Both the position numbers and the translations under genes were made by a program. Positions 1 to 6,550 of a stretch of 10,020 nt of DNA are shown here, in pieces. This DNA comes from Verrucomicrobiota bacterium (GTDB lineage Bacteria; Verrucomicrobiota; Verrucomicrobiia; Verrucomicrobiales; Verrucomicrobiaceae): the NCBI GenBank assembly GCA_009885275.1, contig VFKY01000064.1, positions 1-10,020 of the forward strand, read 5' to 3'. Every line of letters starts with the position of its first letter. Within the stretch, counting starts at the first letter, position 1. The notes beneath the pieces were generated by a model. The model saw only the letters and a program-made list of their open reading frames with translations, had not been told where the DNA came from and ran no database searches.

Positions 1-897
1 GAGGTGGAGAAAGCGTTTGTGGAACTGGTACAAGAGGTACGAAATAGCGGCACACTATCAAAGCGCCCCGACCCGCTCGTCGACTATATGCTCCTGGGTA
101 GTGACTACACGTGGATACTCGATGTGGATATCGAGGGAGGTCTGTATTACGGTAGCGGCCATGTCGCCTCGTATCCGGTGAAGGAAGACGGTTCGCTTGG
201 TGAAGCCGCTTCCTCATATCTCCAAGGTCCTGCCTCTAATGCGAATCCCGGTCGGCAATCTGGTCCACATGCGCATTCGATCAATGTGGATGCGGCGAGC
301 AAGTTTGCTTTCGCTTGTGACCTTGGTTGCGACAAAGTTTTCATTTATAAGCTTGATGCTGCTACTGGAAAGTTGACGCCTCATGAGCCGGCGTTTGCCG
401 AAGTGCCCGCAGGCAGTGGTCCCCGTCATTTTGCCTTTCATCCCAAGGGCAAGTTTGCCTACGTGAACAATGAAATGACCATGACTGTGACCGCCTTTGC
501 TTATGATGCGGCAAAGGGTGCGCTTACCCCCATGGATACGATTTCAACTTTGCCTCAGGGCACGGAGCCAAGCGGGAAATACTCCACTGCTGAAACGCAG
601 GTGCATCCCTCGGGCAAATTCGCTTATGTCTCCAATCGCGGGCATGATACCATCGCTTGTTACAAGGTCGATGAAACCACCGGCAAGCTGACCTTTATGG
701 AAGCCGCCCCTGCTCAGGTGCAGACGCCTCGTAATTTTGGTATCGATCCCACCGGAAAATGGATGATCACCGCGGGCCAAAACTCCAGTACGATCGCGGT
801 GCTGGCCATTGATCAGACGACTGGAAAGCTCACCCCTACGGGGCAGACCCTCGATGTTGGAGCTCCGGTTTGCGTGAAATTTGTAACGCTGGAGTAA
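1..897 (+). CDS. Lactonase-family beta-propeller protein (6-phosphogluconolactonase-like), 5'-partial
   Basis: The frame is open to the left edge, so the gene probably begins upstream; the GTG at base 4 need not be its start. From about residue 48 (counting that GTG as 1) the protein reads as the Lactonase family (YbhE/Pgl type seven-bladed propeller): YGSGHVASYPV, then the family-typical SGPHAHSINVD, DLGCDKVFIYKLD, GPRHFAFHPKGKFAYVNNE and TPRNFGIDPTGKW, ending in APVCVKF, the usual family C-terminus. Repeated G-K-F/W-A-Y blade strands and D-x-x-TGKLT turns are visible. Known members hydrolyse 6-phosphogluconolactone in the pentose phosphate pathway, but many relatives have undetermined substrates. 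No signal peptide can be judged because the N-terminus is missing. Residues 1-47 do not resemble the family and use codons (gta, cga, cta, tca, ata) that are uncommon in the rest of the gene. The stop codon lies three bases from the rnpB 3' end on the other strand. Family call is firm; the exact enzyme activity is not. Confidence 0.85.
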   Translation, partial: EVEKAFVELVQEVRNSGTLSKRPDPLVDYMLLGSDYTWILDVDIEGGLYYGSGHVASYPVKEDGSLGEAASSYLQGPASNANPGRQSGPHAHSINVDAASKFAFACDLGCDKVFIYKLDAATGKLTPHEPAFAEVPAGSGPRHFAFHPKGKFAYVNNEMTMTVTAFAYDAAKGALTPMDTISTLPQGTEPSGKYSTAETQVHPSGKFAYVSNRGHDTIACYKVDETTGKLTFMEAAPAQVQTPRNFGIDPTGKWMITAGQNSSTIAVLAIDQTTGKLTPTGQTLDVGAPVCVKFVTLE

Positions 898-900
898 AAA

Positions 901-1331
901 ATTCGGGTCGGCCTGTGTAAGCCGGATTCTGTGCCGGTTCTGTTGCCAGAACCGGTGGCGGTCATTTCTCTAACAACGTTCTTGCGAACGTCATTCCCTG
1001 CTTGCGCAGCGATGCGACTAATACCCGAGGTATCCTCCACGCTTGCGCGGGAGTGCGACCAGGCGGGCCGTTTCCTCTGTTATGTCTTGCACCGCATGGG
1101 GTTTGTCCTGCCTCCTTCCTCGCAGTTGGAGCGGTGAGCTTTTACCTCGCCATTTCACCCTTACCGCATCTTGCGACGCGGCGGTATATTTTCTGTGACA
1201 CTGTCCGTGACCGGAGGCTTGCGACTCCAGTCCCCACGTTTGCACGTGGCATGCTGCCCTGTGGTGTCCGGACTTTCCTCTCGTCCGCAGTTTTGCAACC
1301 CGACGAGCGACAACCTCCGACCGACCCGAAT
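901..1331 (-). ncRNA. rnpB: RNase P RNA (A-type-like)
   Basis: This is the catalytic RNA of RNase P, which removes 5' leaders from tRNA precursors. Read on the minus strand, the conserved P4 segment GAGGAAAGTCCGGAC lies near the 5' end and its partner ACAGAATCCGGCTTAC near the 3' end. Between them are GTAAGGGTGAAATGGCGAGG and the GGTGCAAGACATAACAGAGG region. The ends pair perfectly as P1: 901-911 with 1321-1331, 11 bp, which sets the boundaries at about 431 nt. GNRA-capped hairpins are visible, notably 934-955 (9-bp stem, GCAA loop on the RNA strand), which fits P18. No protein reading of this stretch is credible. The transcript's 3' end is followed directly by a U run (bases 900-896). The L15 internal loop reads GGA where the common tRNA-CCA-binding GGU is expected. 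Confidence 0.95.
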
Positions 1332-1335
1332 GGGA

Positions 1336-1363
1336 ACTATAAGTGAAAAGGGGTAAGGGGCAA
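1336..1363 (-). promoter_or_regulatory. Probable sigma-70-type promoter of rnpB
   Basis: On the minus strand a -10 box TATAGT (1336-1341, 5 of 6 to consensus) and a -35 box TTGCCC (1358-1363, 4 of 6) are separated by 16 bp. Transcription starting near 1331-1329 matches the 5' end predicted from P1 pairing, although the gap from the -10 to base 1331 is short (4 bp). The promoter overlaps the start of the heptamer repeat array. Confidence 0.55.
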
Positions 1364-1397
1364 GGGATAAGGAAAGGATGGAGGATGAAGGATGAGC
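1343..1397 (+). repeat. Degenerate 7-bp tandem repeat array, copy 1
   Basis: Successive purine-rich heptamers can be read in phase: GTGAAAA, GGGGTAA, GGGGCAA, GGGATAA, GGAAAGG, ATGGAGG, ATGAAGG. No reading frame or RNA explains them. A second array with the same heptamers (GTGAAAA, GGGGTAA) occurs in opposite orientation at 9505-9553, so this is a dispersed repeat family rather than chance low complexity. The left end overlaps the rnpB promoter region. Confidence 0.7.
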
Positions 1398-1455
1398 TTG
1401 CCTTGCTGAAAAATCTTGCGTGTCATCCTGCTGCGGTGTGCTAGGATTTCGAACT

Positions 1456-2508
1456 ATGTCCAGTCAGGTCTATCAATGGGGAAATGCTCGACGCTCATCG
1501 TTCCGTGTGGAGAGATGGTCGTGGAGCCTTCGCTTCTGGTTGTTAACGGCGTTTGTTTTAGCCATTCTTTTTCATTGGTGGCTGTATTATTTCTTCAATA
1601 ATATCGAGTTAGGCAAAAGCATGTTGCCACGCAATAATGCCAAAATTAGACCGGAGCGCATTACGATCAGTCCAGAGGTCATGAAGGATCAGAAAGCGAT
1701 TCAGACCATCCCTGACATTATTGTCCCCTCTGATAATCCGCCATCGATTAAGGCGGATATTCAGGACATTGTGGATATGTTGCCAAAGGATAAAGATATA
1801 GATCTCACGCCTGAGGTTAAGAAGATTACTAATTTTATAGCACCTGACAGTGATCCCAAGGCGTTGAATCCTGCTCAAGCTCCCTCGCTTGCGGCGATCG
1901 CCAACAGCCTGCCGGGGCCTGATCTTGCGAGTGCGGCGAATGCCTTAAAAAGTTCAGCGATGAGTAAAGCGGTTAGTACGGCTCAACTGGTGCTCCCGGC
2001 TAGAGCGCTGGATAAAGAGATGGATGGAATTGATGGAAAACTGCTCGATACTTTGAACAAACAAAGCGAAGCAGGAAATGCAGCGGCTCAAAGAGTAAAG
2101 GGGTTTAGTAATCTTGATGATCTGTTGTCTCGTGGCAGCAATGTTAATGGTGGTACCGCCCCTATTCTTCTACCTACCGATCTATTGTTTGAGTATGGCA
2201 GTGATCAACTGGCAGAGAATGCTCGCCTCAGCCTGATGAAGCTTGGATTACTCATCATGCGCAATCCGAATAGCCGTTTCATCATTGAGGGACATACGGA
2301 CTCGATCGGCTCGGATGATTATAATATTAATCTCAGTCAACGCCGCGCCAATGCGGTGGTGGGGTGGTTGGTAGCTTCTCTGAAACTGAGCACGGATCGC
2401 ATCGCGGCAGTTGGTCTTGGGCGCACGCGACTTATCGTGCCTGGTGGATCTGTGGAAGAGCAAGCGATCAACCGCCGGGTGGAAATCAAGGTGCGACCAC
2501 TGCAATAA
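1456..2508 (+). CDS. Inner-membrane-anchored OmpA-domain protein (peptidoglycan-binding)
   Basis: This 350-residue protein has a basic, Trp/Arg-rich N-terminus and one membrane segment at about residues 27-47. A long probably periplasmic linker rich in Asp, Pro, Lys and Ala follows (about 50-235), then a C-terminal OmpA domain (about 236-350). The domain shows LLFEYGSDQL, the GHTD turn (D282), the NxxLSxxRA signature at N290-A298 (R297) and NRRVEI near the end. In OmpA, the equivalent Asp and Arg hold diaminopimelate of peptidoglycan. There is no beta-barrel and no lipobox, so it is anchored by its N-terminal helix, as in MotB-like proteins. I chose the ATG at 1456 because AGGA sits 9 nt upstream; the in-frame GTG at 1420 would add 12 residues with no hydrophobic or conserved content. 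The membrane protein gene follows after 15 bp. Its binding role is inferred from the domain; the linker is unrecognised. Confidence 0.85.
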   Translation: MSSQVYQWGNARRSSFRVERWSWSLRFWLLTAFVLAILFHWWLYYFFNNIELGKSMLPRNNAKIRPERITISPEVMKDQKAIQTIPDIIVPSDNPPSIKADIQDIVDMLPKDKDIDLTPEVKKITNFIAPDSDPKALNPAQAPSLAAIANSLPGPDLASAANALKSSAMSKAVSTAQLVLPARALDKEMDGIDGKLLDTLNKQSEAGNAAAQRVKGFSNLDDLLSRGSNVNGGTAPILLPTDLLFEYGSDQLAENARLSLMKLGLLIMRNPNSRFIIEGHTDSIGSDDYNINLSQRRANAVVGWLVASLKLSTDRIAAVGLGRTRLIVPGGSVEEQAINRRVEIKVRPLQ

Positions 2509-2523
2509 CGGAGAAGTAAGGGC

Positions 2524-4101
2524 ATGGCAGAAGAGGCGAAAAAAAAGCGAATGGGAGTGAAAGAGATTTTTGGCAGCATCGCTTTTCGTTGGCTCATTAT
2601 CACATTGTCGCTGATGCTTTTTTTAAGCACCTATCTAAAAATAGGCAGCCTATTGCTGACTCAGACCAACATCACGGATAAACAAATTTTTGGCGGTGAT
2701 CAGATGCATAATATGCGTCTCGCAACTCAAACCAGACCGGACCTTCGCCCAGACTTGAGTAAAGGATTTAGTGACGGTCTTAAAGATTTTTTTCCGCATC
2801 GCACGGATGGTGTGGTGCAGCCACTTTGGTCGTGGATGGCGGCATGGTTTACGGATGCGGATCACCTGATCACTGAGGAGGCGATGCAAAACAAGGTGAT
2901 CACAGATCAAGATCGTCGCCTCTTTAATCGAGGGCGTTGGTTTCATGTTTACATGACAGCAGGCTTTCTTTTGGTGCTGGGAATCGCGTCGTTTCGATCC
3001 TTCAGTTTCCCTGCGGCTTGCAATCTTTTGCTGCTCGGAGCATTCGGAGCATTTTTGCCAAGAGCTGCCTATTTTCAGCCAGAGCCTCTATTTTATATGT
3101 TTTTCTTTCTTACATGGGTGACGTGTATTGCTGCATTAACGCGCAATTCATTATGGATTTATGGATTAATTGGCGCGCTCGGAGGACTCGCCTACATGGT
3201 CAAAGGTTCGATCTCTCCCTTGCTCATGGTCTTTGTGGGAGTTAGTTCCCTTCGCTGTCTTTGGGAGATGATTTCTTTAAGGCGTCGGGGCTTTGTATTA
3301 GGAAGCACTAATCTCTGGCATTGGCGGAATCATCTGGTGGGATTGGTGATTCTTATCATGGCACACATGATGACGATTGGGCCACGGCTCACGGATGCGC
3401 ACGAGAAATTTGGTAACATGTTTCATTCGTATCCGGCCTACTGGATGTGGATGGATCAGTTTAGTCCTGATTGCTATGAGTGGATGGATAAACACAATAC
3501 TCGTGATGAATTGGAAGCATTGACGCCAGCGGACAAGCCATCTCTGGGTTGGTATATGCAAAGACACAGTGGTCAGGAGGCCATTGCACGGCTTCAAGAC
3601 AATACGTGGAATCGTTTGAGTGAATTCTTTTGGCCAAAGCAAACAAAGGTCAGCGATAAGATCGAAAATCAAAAACCGTGGAAAGGTATTTTAGAGTGGA
3701 GGGGGATTTACTTGCTATGGCTCGTGGGGATTCTTTTAGGAATGCTGGCGGTTCTTTTTTTCGTTGCACCCAAAGCCGAGCATGTCGGGCACATGGTGTT
3801 TCGTCATGGTGTGATCGCCAAGCTACTCTTTATCTCTGGGAGCTTTGGCGTTTACAGTCTGGCCTATGGCTGGTACGCCCCCATCGCCCATGGCAGCGGG
3901 GATCGCTTCATGCTTTCATTGTATCTTCCCATTGCATTTAGTTTGATCTGGGGTGCAGAGGCAATTGTCCGGCGCATTCGTCTGCGTCATGGGAATATAT
4001 GGATTAACCGCTGTTATTACCTCGCTCAGTGGACGCTTGTTTTTTCCATTGCATGGCGTCTGCTGGAAATATTCCGTTACCCTTATTTCTTCAATAGTTG
4101 A
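2524..4101 (+). CDS. Polytopic membrane protein, GT-C glycosyltransferase-like
   Basis: The 525-residue protein has a cytoplasmic Lys-rich start, a first membrane span at about 21-45, and a large extracytoplasmic loop carrying GGDQMHN (D59) and HRTDGVVQPLW (92-102). Further spans lie at about 140-157, 162-178, 187-205, 209-225, 228-243, 268-286, 394-414, 430-448 and 462-480, with a last one near 499-515. An acidic first loop, FQPEPLFYMFFFLTW, a KG after a span (MVKGS) and a late GDRFMLSLYLPI segment resemble the GT-C superfamily (PMT/ArnT-like enzymes). Those enzymes transfer sugars from polyprenyl-phosphate donors on the outer face of the inner membrane. GGAG lies 10 nt before the ATG. A soluble-looking insert (about 290-392) is unusual, and I recognise no domain in it. 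Glycosyl transfer is inferred from fold and motif resemblance; donor and acceptor are unknown. Confidence 0.65.
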   Translation: MAEEAKKKRMGVKEIFGSIAFRWLIITLSLMLFLSTYLKIGSLLLTQTNITDKQIFGGDQMHNMRLATQTRPDLRPDLSKGFSDGLKDFFPHRTDGVVQPLWSWMAAWFTDADHLITEEAMQNKVITDQDRRLFNRGRWFHVYMTAGFLLVLGIASFRSFSFPAACNLLLLGAFGAFLPRAAYFQPEPLFYMFFFLTWVTCIAALTRNSLWIYGLIGALGGLAYMVKGSISPLLMVFVGVSSLRCLWEMISLRRRGFVLGSTNLWHWRNHLVGLVILIMAHMMTIGPRLTDAHEKFGNMFHSYPAYWMWMDQFSPDCYEWMDKHNTRDELEALTPADKPSLGWYMQRHSGQEAIARLQDNTWNRLSEFFWPKQTKVSDKIENQKPWKGILEWRGIYLLWLVGILLGMLAVLFFVAPKAEHVGHMVFRHGVIAKLLFISGSFGVYSLAYGWYAPIAHGSGDRFMLSLYLPIAFSLIWGAEAIVRRIRLRHGNIWINRCYYLAQWTLVFSIAWRLLEIFRYPYFFNS

Positions 4102-4108
4102 TTAATGC

Positions 4109-4897
4109 ATGGCTAAACCTCCCCCCAGTCTTTTACTTTCTTTTGACTTTGACGGCACGCTCGTGGATCACGGGAGTGAGATGCCATTTCACCCTGCTAT
4201 GGTTGATATGTTGCGTGAGTTCAAGCGGATCGGCGCCGTATGGGTGGTGAATACAGGGCGCACCCTGAGCCACACATTAGAAGGTCTCGCTCAGCATAAT
4301 ATTTTCATGCTGCCGGATTACATTATTGCCCAAGAGTGCGAGATCTATTGCCCTGGATTTTTTACACCCTGGAAAGATTTTGGTTCATGGAATCGCAAGG
4401 CAAGAAATGCGCACGACAATTTTGTGAGTAAGCACCAAGCGTTTCTTTTAGAGATTCAGGATCATCTGAGGAACTGTACTCAAGCCATGTATTTAAGTGG
4501 AGGCATCGGTCAGGTGGGCATTGTAGCCAGTAGTGATGAGGAGTTGGATGTGATCTGTGAGTTCATCGAGATCAAACGCGCCAAGATGCCGGATATTGGT
4601 TATCACCGCAACGGTCGTTATCTACGGTTTTGCCATGTCGATTTCAGTAAGGGCACCGCTCTTCAGGAGTTGTCACGTCTTTTGAATATTAACCCGGAGC
4701 GTATTTTTGCCGCAGGAGACAATCACAATGATTTGTCGATGCTTAATCCGCGTATTGCGGGGAATCTTGCTTGTCCGAGTAATGCGCTGGATCCTGTGAA
4801 AAAGCATCTGCGCATGCATGGCGGGTTCATCGCCACAAAGCCCGCTAGTGAAGGCATGATGGAAGCGCTCCAGCATTTCTTTATGAGAGGCTCCTGA
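4109..4897 (+). CDS. HAD-superfamily (type IIB, Cof-like) phosphatase
   Basis: The 262-residue cytoplasmic protein has all four HAD motifs. Motif I is DFDGTLVD (nucleophile D13, acid D15), motif II is NTGRT (48-52), motif III is K181 in FSKGTAL, and motif IV is GDNHNDLSML (203-212, D204 and D208 for magnesium). The cap between motifs II and III, about 130 residues, fits the C2/IIB class, which includes sugar-phosphate phosphatases such as sucrose-6-phosphate and mannosyl-3-phosphoglycerate phosphatase and Cof-type enzymes. The start lies 7 bp after the stop of the GT-C-like gene, with no clear Shine-Dalgarno, so it is likely translated from the same transcript. That position makes a sugar phosphate or phospho-glycoside a reasonable substrate guess, but this is inference. 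The 3' end faces the convergent pseudouridine synthase gene. Confidence 0.82.
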   Translation: MAKPPPSLLLSFDFDGTLVDHGSEMPFHPAMVDMLREFKRIGAVWVVNTGRTLSHTLEGLAQHNIFMLPDYIIAQECEIYCPGFFTPWKDFGSWNRKARNAHDNFVSKHQAFLLEIQDHLRNCTQAMYLSGGIGQVGIVASSDEELDVICEFIEIKRAKMPDIGYHRNGRYLRFCHVDFSKGTALQELSRLLNINPERIFAAGDNHNDLSMLNPRIAGNLACPSNALDPVKKHLRMHGGFIATKPASEGMMEALQHFFMRGS

Positions 4898-4910
4898 AGG
4901 GAGAGAGGAA

Positions 4911-4960
4911 ATTAGCCTTTCAGAGAAGTGAAGCGGAACCCCCGGCTTTGGAAAGCTAAT
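4911..4960. terminator. Possible weak bidirectional hairpin between convergent genes
   Basis: Bases 4911-4921 (ATTAGCCTTTC) can pair with 4951-4960 (GAAAGCTAAT), giving 10 bp with one bulged C. Inside, AAGCGG (4931-4936) pairs with CCgGCTT (4942-4948) with one bulge. The element sits between the ends of the HAD gene and the pseudouridine synthase gene, and its right arm touches the latter's stop codon. There is no proper T-run on either side, so termination activity is only a suggestion. Confidence 0.3.
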
Positions 4961-5538
4961 CATCGGGAACCCGCTATCAAAAGCTCGATCTCGGCAACGC
5001 TGAGCTCCCGCCATTCACCGGGTTGAAGTTTGATGTCTGAGAGTTTTAGTTTTCCCATGGAGTGACGAATCAACCTGAGTGTTGGAAATCCCACAGCGGC
5101 GGTCACCCGGCGCACCTGCCGGTTTTTTCCTTCGATCAAGGTCAGCGCGATCCATGCGGTGGGGACGAATTTGCGTTCCCGGATGGGCGGGATGCGTGCG
5201 GCATAATCCGGATCGGGATCGAGGATTGATGCCTGACAGGGTAGCGCTTGAAAATCTGACAACTTAACTCCTCGCTGAAGTTTTTCAATTGCTTCAGTAT
5301 TAGGTACACCCTCTACTTGGGCGTGATAGGTGCGCGGATGGCCTTTGGAGGGATGAAGCAATTTTTGATTCCACTTTGCTTCATCGCTTAGTAGGATAAG
5401 ACCTTCGGAGTCGGCATCAAGTCGCCCGATGGGGTAGAGATTTTTTGGGAATCCGAAGTCTGCCAGCGTGCGGTGAGATGAGTGTTCCTTCGTGAACTGT
5501 GATAGCACCCCATAGGGTTTGTGAAAGGCGACCAGCAT
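4960..5538 (-). CDS. rluE: RsuA/RluE-family pseudouridine synthase (23S rRNA, RluE-like)
   Basis: The 192-residue protein lacks an N-terminal S4 domain and starts directly with the catalytic core (FHKPYGVLSQF), as RluE does. The signature GRLDADSEGLILL at 38-50 contains the catalytic Asp (D41). Later motifs are HPRTYHAQVEG, RERKFVPTAWIALTLIEGKNRQVRRVTAAVGFPTLRLIRHSMG. This C-terminal block closely resembles RluE of E. coli, which makes pseudouridine 2457 in 23S rRNA (domain V). The start ATG has no visible Shine-Dalgarno, and 67 bp separate it from the upstream HTTM-like gene. It may belong to the tail of that transcript or have its own promoter. The family assignment is firm; the precise target nucleotide is inferred by resemblance. 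Confidence 0.88.
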   Translation of the reverse strand: MLVAFHKPYGVLSQFTKEHSSHRTLADFGFPKNLYPIGRLDADSEGLILLSDEAKWNQKLLHPSKGHPRTYHAQVEGVPNTEAIEKLQRGVKLSDFQALPCQASILDPDPDYAARIPPIRERKFVPTAWIALTLIEGKNRQVRRVTAAVGFPTLRLIRHSMGKLKLSDIKLQPGEWRELSVAEIELLIAGSR

Positions 5539-5605
5539 ACGGAGTGAAAAATGACAGGTTAAAAAGCTTTTGCTCTGGGCAGTATTCGCGACTTGGGTGA
5601 ACTCC

Positions 5606-6550
5606 TCAGCTTTTCATCTTTAACCGTTTCAACTTCTCTCCAGCCTGCACGGCCCACCAGACTGGGTTGACGAAGAGAGCGAGTAATAGGGACTTGTGAT
5701 AAACAAACCCGAGGTTCATGACCTCCGTGACACTGCTGTGAAAGGCAATTAGCGAAAGCCCGAAGAATAGCGCACTGCGGCGGTTAAGCAGCCCGAGAAA
5801 CGCAAGCATCTCCAAGGGCAGAGCGGCGCCGATGAGCAGTTTGGCAAGGGTGGGATGATCGATCAAAGCTTGGGCCAACCAGACAGTGTTGTCGGCGGGG
5901 ATGAGATAATTGTAATACGCCGATTCGGTCGCCTTGACGATCTGAAGGGCGAAATAGGGGGTATCAGAAAGCCAGCCGCCTTCGCTTTCAATGCACTTGG
6001 TGATCGCGGAGGCGACATAGGTAGCCATGATGACCTGTCGCGACCAGTCCAGACCGAGCTGCGCTGGAGTATAGCTGTGGGGTAGGCGTCGATGCGTTTT
6101 TGCACAAAAAAACGACCAGATGGAGGCGAGCCACGCGGCAAGCAACACGGCGGTGACGATCTGGGTGGTGTGACCGATGCCTCCTTGAGAATTTCCAAGC
6201 GTGCCATGAGCAATACTGGCGATCAGCGGAGGTAGCAGGGTGAGGGAGGGAACGAGGCCGATGGCGTAGAGAAAAAGACAAATAGCCAGGAGCGGGATGA
6301 GGTAGTGCGAGAGCGCTTCATTGCCAATCCATGAAAAATCAAGACCCCAAGTGGCAAAGCCATGAGGCGTGGGTTGACTCATGAAAGGTGAATGCCCTCG
6401 CAGTGTCTGCCACGCGACAAAAGCGATGCCGCCCCGCATTAGGATCATTTCCCACCAAGCATGATACATGGGTTCAAAACCGAGACAGAAGCGAAGACAG
6501 CGGCGCCAAAGCGGGAGGTTGCTTTGGGGCAGTGAAGAATCAGTGTTCAT
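5606..6550 (-). CDS. HTTM-like seven-span membrane protein (gamma-carboxylase-related fold)
   Basis: The 314-residue protein has about seven hydrophobic spans, near 35-50, 83-112, 127-149, 171-188, 235-256, 259-279 and 284-301. GHTTQIVTAVLLAAW (126-140) and YVASAITKCIESEGGWLS (178-195) resemble the HTTM family, whose members share membrane architecture with vitamin K-dependent gamma-glutamyl carboxylase. K185 falls where the carboxylase has its active-site lysine (from memory of AGVKKL), but this is a by-eye alignment. The soluble C-terminal region of the true carboxylase is absent. The ATG at 6548-6550 shares its A with the TGA of the preceding gene (TGATG), so translation is probably coupled and the two proteins likely work together. 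The TTG one codon earlier is a less likely start. Function of bacterial HTTM proteins of this type is mostly unknown; DoxX-like is an alternative label. Confidence 0.6.
   Translation of the reverse strand: MNTDSSLPQSNLPLWRRCLRFCLGFEPMYHAWWEMILMRGGIAFVAWQTLRGHSPFMSQPTPHGFATWGLDFSWIGNEALSHYLIPLLAICLFLYAIGLVPSLTLLPPLIASIAHGTLGNSQGGIGHTTQIVTAVLLAAWLASIWSFFCAKTHRRLPHSYTPAQLGLDWSRQVIMATYVASAITKCIESEGGWLSDTPYFALQIVKATESAYYNYLIPADNTVWLAQALIDHPTLAKLLIGAALPLEMLAFLGLLNRRSALFFGLSLIAFHSSVTEVMNLGFVYHKSLLLALFVNPVWWAVQAGEKLKRLKMKS

Noticed and set aside
1002..1346. Open frames across 1002-1346 on both strands
   Set aside because: They lie inside the structured RNase P RNA and have no protein-like features.
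1420..1455. GTG at 1420 as start of the OmpA-domain protein
   Set aside because: The added 12 residues (MSSCCGVLGFRT) look like random sequence, while the ATG at 1456 has AGGA at proper spacing.
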